64,000 nucleotides of DNA from CAISCU01 sp943361925 (lineage in GTDB: Bacteria; Bacteroidota; Bacteroidia; UKL13-3). How positions within the stretch are numbered: position 1 is the stretch's first letter; each line of letters opens with the position of its first letter. The position numbers were made by a program, and so were the translations under genes. The notes below the pieces were generated by a model, which worked only from the letters and a program-made list of their open reading frames with translations, did no database searches and had not been told where the DNA came from. Location: positions 215,483-279,482 of the forward strand of contig CALRIT020000004.1 in assembly GCA_943361925.1 (NCBI GenBank), written 5' to 3'. This document shows positions 42,077 to 51,100 of this stretch, one piece after another.

Positions 42077-43150
42077 CTACTCCCCTATCATCAAATTCAA
42101 TTTTGCCCAAAATGATGAGTCAAATCCGGAGACGGCGAAGTTTGGATTATCAGGATCAGAGGCATCTCCCATTCTAATGATGACCATGTTTTTGTCGGGT
42201 ATTACATATATTCTTTGGTCGGCTGCACCCATAGCTGAATACATATTTGCAGGTGCATTGGGTATTAGTGAACTTTGATAAACTGTTTGTGCTCCAGGTA
42301 CCATAAATTTCTCTTTTCCATTTAACCACCATAAATAACCATAAGATGGATTGATGTTTTGTGAGGATTCAATACTTGTTCTAAAAAATGTTTCGGGAAT
42401 AATTTGTTCATTTTGCCATTTGCCTTTGTTAAGTGCCAGCAATCCAAACCTCGCCATGCTTCTAGTATTGCTGTTGTAAATCCTGAATATAATTCCATTG
42501 TCCCAAAATCCTTCCATTCCAATTTTATCTGCCAATTTGCTTTCAAAATAAGTTTCATATGTTTGACTGCTTGCTTTTTCTACTACATCCATTAATTTTT
42601 GAAAAACATTGTGGTACGACCATCTGCTTCCTGCATCGGCCAGGTATGTAAGATTAGATTTAATTACCAATTCCTTTTCATCATTGAGTCCTGAACTCAT
42701 ACTCAATAAGTGTTTTACCAAAATGAGTTTCTCTTTATCAAGAGGCTCAGATGTCTAGCCTTCACCTAAATAATCAGACACTTTATTATTGATATTCAGA
42801 TAGCCTTCTTCTTGTGCAATACCAGTGCTTGCAGAAACCAATGTTTTACCTGCACTGTTCCATTGCCAGCTTGAATTGCGGTCGTGGCCATTATAATACT
42901 CTTCCACAACTATTCTTCCATTTACTAAAATCATCAATGATTTAGAATGTTTTTCTATTAAAAAATTCCTGACTGAATCAAGTGCATTGACATTCCAGTT
43001 TAAAGATGATATTGATTTCTTTTCCCAAACTGAATCTGTTTTAGATGGAAAATACATGGCTTCCGGAGTTTCAACCGGTCTTGAAGTTTCATTCTTTTTA
43101 CAAGCTATAAATATCAAAAAGCCAAAAACAAATAGTAATTTATGATTCAT
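42077..43150 (-). pseudogene. Beta-lactamase-family serine hydrolase with an in-frame amber codon
   Basis: A single frame of 358 codons is interrupted only by TAG at 42755-42757. The first part is a lipoprotein (IFIACKKNE, Cys17) with the serine hydrolase motif S-x-x-K in WQWNSAGKTLVSAS; the part behind the stop continues without shift (TSEPLDKEKLILVKHLLSMS) and holds the Y-x-N motif (RWSYHNVF) and the KWQNEQIIPETFF block. Homologous class C beta-lactamase-like esterases have Trp at this place (GxGWTS), so TAG most simply comes from TGG by one change. Translation could restart at the ATG 42721, but that product would lack the catalytic serine. Nonsense mutation, sequencing error or read-through remain possible. 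Confidence 0.88.
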
Positions 43151-43345
43151 ATTTCTTAATAATTAAATCTTTGATACATTCATTTCGAAAAGGTTTAATC
43201 AAATTTAAACTTTCTTTCAAAATGAGATGCTATTTATATTAAATCAAATAAAGGATTAGCCTTAAATCATTTCATTGTTAATTTAAAATTTGAGACCCAT
43301 ATATTTTGATTTAAATTCTTATCATTGAAAACAAAACCAAAAAAT

Positions 43346-43786
43346 ATGTTAGACCAATTAATCAATTTAGTGAAAGAACATGCTGGAGATGCCATCGTGA
43401 ACAATCCTGCAATTTCTAATGAATTCAACGATTCTGCTATTCAGGAAACTGCAGGTGGAATTTTTGAAGGATTAAAAAATCAAATTTCTGAAGGAGGTAT
43501 TTCTTCAATTACCAATTTATTACAAGATGGAAATATCATGAGTAATCCGTTGGTTGGACAAATTGGAACGCAGGTTGCAGGCCAGTTAATGAGTAAATTT
43601 GGGGTTAATGAAGCTGAAGCAGGAAACATTGTACAGAAGTTAATTCCTACAGTTATGAACCAGTTTGCATCAAAAACAAATGACCCTAACGATTCTGGAT
43701 TTACCTTAGAAGGAATTACTTCATCATTAGGTGGCGGTGATTTAGGAGGATTGTTAAATTCTGTTTCTGGATTTTTCGGCAAATAA
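43346..43786 (+). CDS. DUF937/YidB-like protein
   Basis: A 146-residue acidic, glycine-rich helical protein starting MLDQLINLVKEHAGDAIVNN. It has the family look: a helix-forming N-terminal repeat, then a run of short helices with Ala/Gly/Gln (VGQIGTQVAGQLMSKFGVNE) and a C-terminal low-complexity SSLGGGDLGGLLNSVSGFFG. The frame extends 21 bases upstream to a TTG, but the ATG at 43346 is the better start. Function unknown; no signal peptide. Expressed alone, with an inverted repeat after the stop. Confidence 0.72.
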   Translation: MLDQLINLVKEHAGDAIVNNPAISNEFNDSAIQETAGGIFEGLKNQISEGGISSITNLLQDGNIMSNPLVGQIGTQVAGQLMSKFGVNEAEAGNIVQKLIPTVMNQFASKTNDPNDSGFTLEGITSSLGGGDLGGLLNSVSGFFGK

Positions 43787-43792
43787 GAAATA

Positions 43793-43828
43793 ATCAGCCA
43801 ACAGCATTTATTTTGTTGTTGGCTGATA
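43793..43828. terminator. Inverted repeat after the DUF937 gene, probable terminator
   Basis: ATCAGCCAACA pairs with TGTTGGCTGAT around a loop of about 12 bases. The T-run is poor (AATTAAAAT), so termination is less certain. Confidence 0.65.
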
Positions 43829-43900
43829 ATTAAAATATGTTTTGATTCAGAATCAAACCTTTGTTTTAAAACTACAAAATGATGGAAATTGAATAATCCT

Positions 43901-44371
43901 TCATTCAAAAAACAAAATCATTTTTGATTTACATACACAACCCCAATCCTTTGCTTCCTGTTCAATATCGAAATACCAATTGTTACTATGGGAATCGAAA
44001 CCTCTCCCTATTTCCAAAGTTGAAATTGAGATTGAAAGTAATGAGAATGTTAAAGAGATCATTCTTATCAAACGATTTATCCATTTCAAAACAGGCAAAT
44101 CTTCAAAAGATTTCATAAGTTTGGAATACAAAAAAAGTATCAAATACAGGGCTATTGTCCAGCAAAACCAATTGGCTACAACTCCAAATACACTATAAAA
44201 AAACTCCATGGAAGTTCCAAGAGAAGTTCTTTTAAAAACAAAAGGACTAGCGAAATAATCAGGTAACATTTCAGGTCCGGAACATGAATATTGTATACCA
44301 ACAATCATTGATAAAGAGAATCCCAATGAAGTGATTAAAAAAACAAATCTATTAATGATTTTAGAATTCAT
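43901..44371 (-). CDS. Small integral membrane protein
   Basis: A 156-residue protein with three or four hydrophobic segments (FVFLITSLGFSLSMIVGI, YSVFGVVANWFCWTIALYLI, LIRMISLTFSLLSISIS) and a soluble C-terminal tail with Cys-x-Cys (WGCVCKSK). No family recognised. It overlaps the end of the GNAT gene by 11 bases, so it is co-translated with it. Confidence 0.55.
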   Translation of the reverse strand: MNSKIINRFVFLITSLGFSLSMIVGIQYSCSGPEMLPDYFASPFVFKRTSLGTSMEFFYSVFGVVANWFCWTIALYLILFLYSKLMKSFEDLPVLKWINRLIRMISLTFSLLSISISTLEIGRGFDSHSNNWYFDIEQEAKDWGCVCKSKMILFFE

Positions 44372-44855
44372 GCGATGTTATATTATGCCAAACCATATCA
44401 TATCGATGTAAACCTTGAGCATAAAAATCATTGGTAATTTTAATGGTTTTAAAGCCATACTTCTCAAAGAATCCGGCTGAATGCTGAATGGTATCAATAC
44501 TTACTGATGAGTCAGGGAATTGTTCTTTGATTCGATTTAATCTGTACAATAACAATTCTTTTCCCAATCCTTTTTTGTGAAAATCAATATGAACCAAACC
44601 CCAGGTTAATGTAAGTTTACCATCAAGATACCTGTCTCCAAAACCACCACATGCAACTAATTGACCTTCGATTAATAATACAAAATAATTGGTTCGGTAA
44701 TCGGAATGATTTTGTTTGATGATATAATTATCGAGAAAGTTTCCATAATCCAAAACCTCATCTTCTGTAAAATATAAAGGCACATTGCTTATAAAAGCAT
44801 TCAAACATGCCGCTTTATCGTTTTCCTTATAGGGTCTGATTAAATGATTTGACAT
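44361..44855 (-). CDS. GNAT-family N-acetyltransferase
   Basis: About 164 residues from the ATG at 44855 (MSNHLIRPYKENDKAACLNA). The acetyl-CoA-binding motif A is WGLVHIDFHKKGLGKELLLY, with Q/RxxGxG-type loop KKGLGK; the strand VACGGFGD and the C-terminal AGFFEKYGFKTIKITNDFY complete the fold. An upstream in-frame start at 44900 would run through the end of the DUF3830 gene and is unlikely. It follows the DUF3830 gene by 2 bases. Substrate unknown. Confidence 0.85.
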   Translation of the reverse strand: MSNHLIRPYKENDKAACLNAFISNVPLYFTEDEVLDYGNFLDNYIIKQNHSDYRTNYFVLLIEGQLVACGGFGDRYLDGKLTLTWGLVHIDFHKKGLGKELLLYRLNRIKEQFPDSSVSIDTIQHSAGFFEKYGFKTIKITNDFYAQGLHRYDMVWHNITSHEF

Positions 44856-44857
44856 GT

Positions 44858-45271
44858 TTAAATTATTTCTAATGTTAAGTCCATAACACCATTCTTCCAA
44901 ATCCTTTCACCTAGTTGCTTCAACTTTTCTTTATCTTCATCAAGTACTTTAGCGAAAATATTACAGGCATCCAATCCTTTGCCTTCGCCATAATAAATAC
45001 CAAAACAGTTTTTAGTTTTAGAACGAATTGGCAATGAAGGACCTAAAACCACTTCACCCGGCTCAGTAAAAACAGAAGCATTTTCTTGAATGATATCTAA
45101 TGGAGGCAAATCATCAAACCAAATTTCCTGACCAGATAATCGGGCATGGAAAAAGGTTTTTTTGATAGGTAATAAATTAAAAAATGCTTTTGAGGTAAGC
45201 GGAGCTTGTTCCCAATATAATTCAAATCGAATTTCTAAATTATTCTCACCGGTAATCTTAAAACCAGACAT
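44858..45271 (-). CDS. DUF3830 cyclophilin-like protein
   Basis: A 137-residue protein of the DUF3830 family, which has a small cyclophilin-like beta-barrel. The family-like segments are EQAPLTSKAFFNLLPI, HARLSGQEIWF and FTEPGEVVLGPSLP, together with NCFGIYYGEG in the second half. No catalytic role is known. It heads an apparent three-gene set with the GNAT and membrane-protein genes (spacing 2 bases, then an 11-base overlap). Confidence 0.75.
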   Translation of the reverse strand: MSGFKITGENNLEIRFELYWEQAPLTSKAFFNLLPIKKTFFHARLSGQEIWFDDLPPLDIIQENASVFTEPGEVVLGPSLPIRSKTKNCFGIYYGEGKGLDACNIFAKVLDEDKEKLKQLGERIWKNGVMDLTLEII

Positions 45272-45325
45272 ATTTATTTGTATTAGAAATTAAACTTAGA
45301 TAAATAATTGCAAAATTTAAAATGA

Positions 45326-45682
45326 TTAGAAATTTAAGAGCAAAGCATCATTGAGTGATTTTACAAAAGACACCTGTTTCAATTTATTACTTTCAAAAAT
45401 AAAATCACGCAAACTTGAACTTGAATAAATGGAGAAATCACCCACTATGCACAATCTTAACCTGAAATTGGAGAACTTTTGAAGCATCTCACCTGCAAAT
45501 CCAGTTTTTAAATCGAAGAAATCTGTATGTAAATCGGTTTGATAAATGATTAACAAATCAATTTGATTGTAATATGCATTTGCAGCTAAATCAGAAGCCT
45601 TTTCAATTGTATCAATTTTAAAAGAATCTTGCTTAAGCTCTGCAATATTTTTAAGTGATGAGTGATGAAAATAAAATTCCAT
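45326..45682 (-). CDS. DUF4180 protein
   Basis: A 118-residue protein with the DUF4180 core: DLAANAYYNQIDLLIIYQTD, FFDLKTGFAGEMLQKFSNF, RLCIVGDFS, SLRDFIFESNK. Members of this family have an alpha/beta fold reminiscent of STAS or receiver domains; the function is unknown. A separate 54-base spacer divides it from the DUF3830 gene on the same strand. Confidence 0.82.
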   Translation of the reverse strand: MEFYFHHSSLKNIAELKQDSFKIDTIEKASDLAANAYYNQIDLLIIYQTDLHTDFFDLKTGFAGEMLQKFSNFRLRLCIVGDFSIYSSSSLRDFIFESNKLKQVSFVKSLNDALLLNF

Positions 45683-45739
45683 AAATTAAATTAAAAGCAA
45701 AATATGAGTAAATATCAGGCGGAAGGAATTATTAAGAAT

Positions 45740-46255
45740 TTATGCTAAATATTTTTTTGCCAATTTATAAAAGGAATCCATTTCGGCAAATTCTAAAATT
45801 CGTTCCAGGTTCATGTGTAGTTCGTGTTCCAGTTCAGGATATTTTTTCACCAGTTTAATCAGTACTTTTAAAGAAAAACATTTGGTTGAAATATCACTTT
45901 TGGGATCATTCAACCAAATAAAAAGTTCATTTAAAACATCTGCTTCAATATCATCAGGAATTCCACAATGAAGAAAGAACTTGGCTAAACTGCGATTGAA
46001 ATTCAAGATTCCAAATTGCATCCTGTTTAAAAACAAATAACTTAAATGTGGAAATAGTAATGCCGGCTTATTAGTACATAAATCGCCAAGAAACCAGGCA
46101 AATCGCATGTTGATTGGATGAGGTTCAGTCAATAAGTGAAGTAATTCATTCATATCAGTTTGAGTTTCAATAAACTCATTTAATACCAACTTTCGTTGAG
46201 CATCTGTTGAATTATTTGATAGAACTAATTTAACATCTGTTATGGCTAAACTCAT
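45740..46255 (-). CDS. Alpha-helical repeat protein of unknown function
   Basis: A 171-residue helical protein of HEAT-like make-up (helix pairs such as AQRKLVLNEFIETQ, MNELLHLLTEPHPINMRFAW, SDISTKCFSLKVLIKLVKKY). Such proteins in Bacteroidota are sometimes mislabelled as adenylosuccinate lyase; no lyase signature is present here. Cytosolic, partner unknown. Confidence 0.65.
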   Translation of the reverse strand: MSLAITDVKLVLSNNSTDAQRKLVLNEFIETQTDMNELLHLLTEPHPINMRFAWFLGDLCTNKPALLFPHLSYLFLNRMQFGILNFNRSLAKFFLHCGIPDDIEADVLNELFIWLNDPKSDISTKCFSLKVLIKLVKKYPELEHELHMNLERILEFAEMDSFYKLAKKYLA

Positions 46256-46358
46256 ATTTCAAAAGTGTTAAACTTATTTGAATTACAAATCGGAAAACAA
46301 ATAATTCTATCTCCAAATCCTCATAACCTAAAGATTAACCCATTTCAGATTAGAAATC

Positions 46359-46925
46359 TTATTTTTTTCGATTGAATAATCCTATACTAAAACTTCCTTT
46401 TAGTCCTAAATAATAATTATCAAAACTACCGCTTACTTTTGGGTCGATATTAATTTGGTTTAAAATTCGATTATATTCTAAACTAAGATCAAAATAGTTC
46501 GATACACTGATTCCAACTAAGGGTCTGACACCAAAATTAAAAGCTGGTGAATGGTATAAAACACTGTAAGAGCCGATTCCAATTCCTACAAAAGGTCTTA
46601 CTTTACTTTTAAAAAAGTAATGGTTGTAAGTAGGACAAAATGAGATGATATCATAAGCATTAATTGCATCAGATTGAAAATTTTCTGTAACCATTACATA
46701 CTCTATATTCAAACCTATAGAATTTTGATTGTTGTAAAACCATTTTGGGTAAACATGAAAACCTCCTCCCCCATTTTTACTATTATATTTTGGAATATTA
46801 TTATTAAAGACTTTTTCCGGGAAGTTTCCTTGAAATCCGAAATTTAATCTAATATTCCTGGCTTCCTGGGCGAAAATGGTGTTACAAACAAAGAGGTTAA
46901 AGAGAATCAAAATAATCTTCTTCAT
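46359..46925 (-). CDS. Outer-membrane beta-barrel protein
   Basis: About 188 residues from the ATG at 46925, with a signal peptide ending in TIFAQ; the frame starts six codons earlier but the signal begins at MKKIILI. Amphipathic strands (SIGLNIEYVMVTENF, PFVGIGIGSYSVLYHS, RPLVGISVSNYFDLSLEYN, YYLGLKGSFSIGLFN) fit an eight-stranded OmpA/OmpW-like barrel. Role unknown. Confidence 0.7.
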   Translation of the reverse strand: MKKIILILFNLFVCNTIFAQEARNIRLNFGFQGNFPEKVFNNNIPKYNSKNGGGGFHVYPKWFYNNQNSIGLNIEYVMVTENFQSDAINAYDIISFCPTYNHYFFKSKVRPFVGIGIGSYSVLYHSPAFNFGVRPLVGISVSNYFDLSLEYNRILNQINIDPKVSGSFDNYYLGLKGSFSIGLFNRKK

Positions 46926-47006
46926 ACTTTTATATTTTAACAATAATCAATGCAAGAGATAAAATCAGATTAAAACAATTATGCAATTAAAATACACTAT
47001 TTGTTT

Positions 47007-47447
47007 TTATTCCTCTTCAAATATTCCTATATCCAATCCTTCAATTCCGGCTTCAATTAAAATATCCTGACCAGCAATTTCAAACATCAATTGTTTGTTT
47101 GAGTTCTCTTCAATTAAAACCTGGTCAATTACCTTTCCAACTAAATCTTTCCATAAAACACTTGTGCTTCTGTCTCTTTCTTTAATGAATAAGGCTCCAG
47201 AAAATTCTGCCATTAACTTTTTGTTTTCAGCTTCCAAATCAAAATTCGGAACACATAAGCCCTCACAAGTTTCATCATACCTAATAAAAAGCGGACGATT
47301 TTCATTTGTAAAAAAACCTACGACATCAATGTATTCAAACTCCTCCCCTTTTTTAGCACGATTCTGCCAATAATAATAAACTACCCTGACCAATACTTTT
47401 CCTTCAATAGAAAGTAAACTTTTTAATTCTTCTGTTATAAAACTCAT
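47007..47447 (-). CDS. Protein of unknown function
   Basis: About 146 residues from the ATG at 47447 (MSFITEELKSLLSIEGKVLV); the frame is open to a TTG at 47543 but the added residues look like spacer. An acidic, mostly beta-rich protein (VVYYYWQNRAKKGEEFEYID, PLFIRYDETCEGLCVPNFD, QDILIEAGIEGLDIGIFEEE) without a signal peptide. A CEGLC pair is its only notable motif. No family recognised. Confidence 0.5.
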   Translation of the reverse strand: MSFITEELKSLLSIEGKVLVRVVYYYWQNRAKKGEEFEYIDVVGFFTNENRPLFIRYDETCEGLCVPNFDLEAENKKLMAEFSGALFIKERDRSTSVLWKDLVGKVIDQVLIEENSNKQLMFEIAGQDILIEAGIEGLDIGIFEEE

Positions 47448-47732
47448 AGATAAAATAGAATCGGCAAGTTGAGATATTTTTTTGGGATTTGAAATAAAAC
47501 TATTCGAAACCAAATTGTAAAAAAATCCGGTTTTAAAATACAATTCCCAGTAAGGAATTATTAAAAATAAAGGGAAATCGATTTCAAAACAAAACCAAAA
47601 ATCCCATTTTGAAACAGAATATCAATATTTAAAAAAGACATTAAAAAAATAATTCATCAACTCATCCAATTATTCCGCAACTCAAATAGCAATTCATAGC
47701 CATCCACCAAAATCATGACTTTTTCGGAGCAT

Positions 47733-47756
47733 GGTTTGATTAATAATTATCAAACC
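47733..47756 (+). promoter_or_regulatory. Perfect dyad in front of the BamE-like/adhesin pair
   Basis: GGTTTGAT and ATCAAACC are perfect 8-base inverted repeats separated by TAATAATT, and end 8 bases before the ATG at 47765. It could be an operator, or a hairpin over the ribosome-binding region of the pair encoding the 2529-residue adhesin. Confidence 0.55.
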
Positions 47757-47764
47757 GAAAAACC

Positions 47765-48196
47765 ATGAAATCAAGAAAGATCTCGGAAAAAATGAAATGG
47801 ATGAAAGTACTCGTGATGGGTATTTTATTCACCTTATTGTTTACAGTAAAGGGCTATTCTCAAACAGTAGAACCCTTATTGAGTGATGAGGATCAACAAA
47901 AAAGTGATTTGTTCAAATCACAGAAAGGCAACGATAGGCGTGCCACTTTTACTAGTCTGGAGAGTTTAATAAAATCTCTGGAAGCAGTTCCTACAACTAA
48001 TATTTCCTCCAAGAAAATTGGAGCTAATACTAGCACTAAAGAGGAAATCATTATTCTATTGGGAGAGCCCGACAACACAATTCAACAAAGCATTTATCAA
48101 TACCTGCTTAAGGGTAATGGATTTGAATGCCGCGTTGACATTGGCTTCAATGCAGATGGCTTAGTGAGTTTTTATGTAATCAAAGATTGTAACTAA
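47765..48196 (+). CDS. Small exported BamE/SmpA-like protein
   Basis: A 143-residue secreted protein. Signal region about 12-32 (MKVLVMGILFTLLFTVKG, cleavage near YSQ). The C-terminal half has the pattern TKEEIIILLGEPDNT...YQYLLKGNGFECRVDIGFNADGLVSFYVIKDC, in which a helix with x-x-L-L-G-x-P-D is followed by two or three strands: the fold of the BamE/SmpA/OmlA domain, here with a Cys pair (about residues 123 and 142). Only one base separates its stop from the start of the 2529-residue adhesin, so the two must be co-translated, and a role in secretion, folding or anchoring of that protein is a reasonable guess. Confidence 0.68.
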   Translation: MKSRKISEKMKWMKVLVMGILFTLLFTVKGYSQTVEPLLSDEDQQKSDLFKSQKGNDRRATFTSLESLIKSLEAVPTTNISSKKIGANTSTKEEIIILLGEPDNTIQQSIYQYLLKGNGFECRVDIGFNADGLVSFYVIKDCN

Positions 48197-48197
48197 C

Positions 48198-51100
48198 ATG
48201 AAAAATCATAACCAATTTCATTCTTTAAAAAGCATACTGATTGTATTGCTTTTTTCATTGTTTGTTTTTACAGGCAAGGCTCAAGTTCAATTGAGCTTAT
48301 CTGCTTCGACAGATTTAGCCAGTGTAAATTCAGGCAACCAATTTATTTATACGCTTAATTATCAAATTTCGAGTTTAACCACAAATGGAACAGGTGTTGT
48401 TGCTACAATGCCTTTACCAACGAATTTAACTCCGTTTGATGTAAGCAATTTTAACAACTCTGTTGCATTCGACAATTCACAAGTGAGTTCAATTACTTAC
48501 AATTCGGGTACCAATACGATTACAATTAATTTTGTAAATCCTATTCCTGCAGGTAGTACAGGTCAATTACAAGTAAAATTCAGGTATACCAATGGAACTA
48601 CTCCAGATGGTTATGCTCCTGATTTGTTTACTTCAATTGATGCAAGTAACAACTTAAATCCTGATGGAGGTACTGGTCCGGTTTACAGCGATACTTTAAA
48701 CGTTGTAGCAATTGCTTCAAACAAATACACTGTTAGCAAAACGAGAAATGCCGGTGGTGCTATTGATGATGTAACAATCTTTAAATTATCAATTGGTAAT
48801 AGCAGCGGAAATAATGGTGCATTGAGATTATACAATCCTGTATTAATTGATACACTTCCGGTTGGATGCGAATTTGTTGAAGCAACTGCATTCGGTGGTT
48901 CAAACAATCCTGTTTATGATGGTTATAATAGAACCATTACTTGGACATGGACAAGCAGTCCTTTAAGTTCTACTTATAGTTCATCAGCTTATGTAAGTGT
49001 TAAATACACTTCACCAAATTATTCAATTGGTAGTTCTGCTTGTAACTCAGCAACTATGACAGGAAATGTTCCTGTTTTACCTATTGGAACTTTCGCCGGT
49101 TCAAATAAAACTGGTTCCGTTTGCTTCAATGTACAAGCTCCAACTCCTGGTGCTGCTTGTTCTGGTGGATCAATTACTGCTGCTACAGCAAGTTGGTTAA
49201 ACAGACATATTCTTGCAAATACTTCTTGTAATACTTTCAAAAACGGTTGGTACAATTCTGGTAATACCGAATTAGATAGCGTTTACCTAACATACTTAAT
49301 CGATAAAAGTATCGACATGAATGTTATCAAAATCCGTCCTGTTATTGATGGATTAGGTCGTTATTCTCAAGCTAAAATTGTTGTTTCTTATGCAACAAAT
49401 ACCACATCAAATGTTTATGCTGGTACTTATTATTCTTTAAGTGTTGCTGCTTTATCAGGTCAAACACAAAACATCACTGTAACCTTACCTAGCGGACAAT
49501 ATATCACACAAGTAAATTTTGCAATTACAGGAGCTTTACCAATTGGTGGCTCACAAGATTTAAGTTATTGCGGTGATGCCAGAACTGCTGCTATGGGAGC
49601 AAAAGATGGCAGTCCAATAACTGAAGGAATTACTTATAACACATCAAATGTTGGTGATGATGGAACATTAGTAAGAAACCAATCAAATGGTTCTTATTTC
49701 TATTTAGGTACTCCTGCTACTTATTCAAATTGTAATGGTTCTGCTGAAATTATGATTCCACAACCTGTTTTTGGTTTTACAGGTAAAAGCATTTTAAGTT
49801 CAAGCAGTTTAAGAGCAAGTGATACAATCAATTATCGTTTTAGCACTTACCTTGGAGGTAATGTAAACGCTACCAATGTTGTTGTAACAGATACATTGGA
49901 TTCAAGATTAACTTATGTACCAGGTTCTTCTATTTTTTATATCAACAGCACAGGAACACCAATTATTCCATCTGTTAACGGAAACATTTTAGTTTGGAAT
50001 TTAGGCACATTGGTAACAGGAAAAGATTATGCAATTAACTTCTCAGCAGTAATTGCACCTGGAACTGCACCATCAACTATTCCTAATAAAATCAACTTAA
50101 ATAGTGACAATGCATTGTTTAATGGCAATACCAGTAATGTTAACACAACTGTTATTTCAGCAGTAGCATTAAGAGCATTCAAAGGTCAAAGTGGTTGTAA
50201 TCCTGATTTTGTTTATTACCCTACAAATGCAATTGCTCAAGAAGCTGGTGCTGTGAATTACAAAATCACTGTTAAAAACTTAGGAAACGTTGCTGCCAAA
50301 GATTTAGTTTTAGTTGATGTATTTCCATTTATTGGTGATATCAGAGGTTCACAATGGTTTGCTAATTTGGTTGGACCTGTTGTAATTTCAGACCCAAGCT
50401 CAACTGTTTATTATACAACAACAAATAATCCTTGTTATTCTGATTTTAGTCCTGCTACTAACCCTGGAGGTTGCTCAAACCCAGTTTGGACAATCACTCC
50501 GCCGGTAGATATTACACAGGTTAAAGCAATAAAAATTGTACGTTCAGCAGTACTTCCTGCATTAGATAGTATTGTATTAAGTTGGCCAATGCGTGCACCA
50601 GTAGGAACACCAATCAACAAATTAATGAACAATTCTATCATGTACCAGGTAAGAAGAGCTGATAACAATAGCCAGCTTTTACCTACAACTCCAATCATGG
50701 TTGGAATGTACACAACCTGTACTCCGGTTTTAGGTTCAATAGGTAATTATGCATGGATTGATAATAACAAAAATGGTATTCAAGATGAAGCTTCATCATT
50801 GGGATTAAATGGTGTTAAAGTATATTTATTCGGAGCCGGAACAGATCAGTTAATTGGTGGTGGTGATGATATCCTTTTGGATTCTTCAGTTACTGCAAAT
50901 GATTTCTTTGGTAATCCAGGTTATTATAAATTCATTGAAATTCCTTCAGGAAAATATTACGTAAAATTCCAAACCAATTATAACCAATACCGTATCAGTC
51001 CGGTTACAAATCAAACTGCGCAAACAGACTTAAACAATGATGCTGATACCACAACAGGTAATAGTGGATTGGTAACAATTATTGCTTCAGGTAGCGGACA

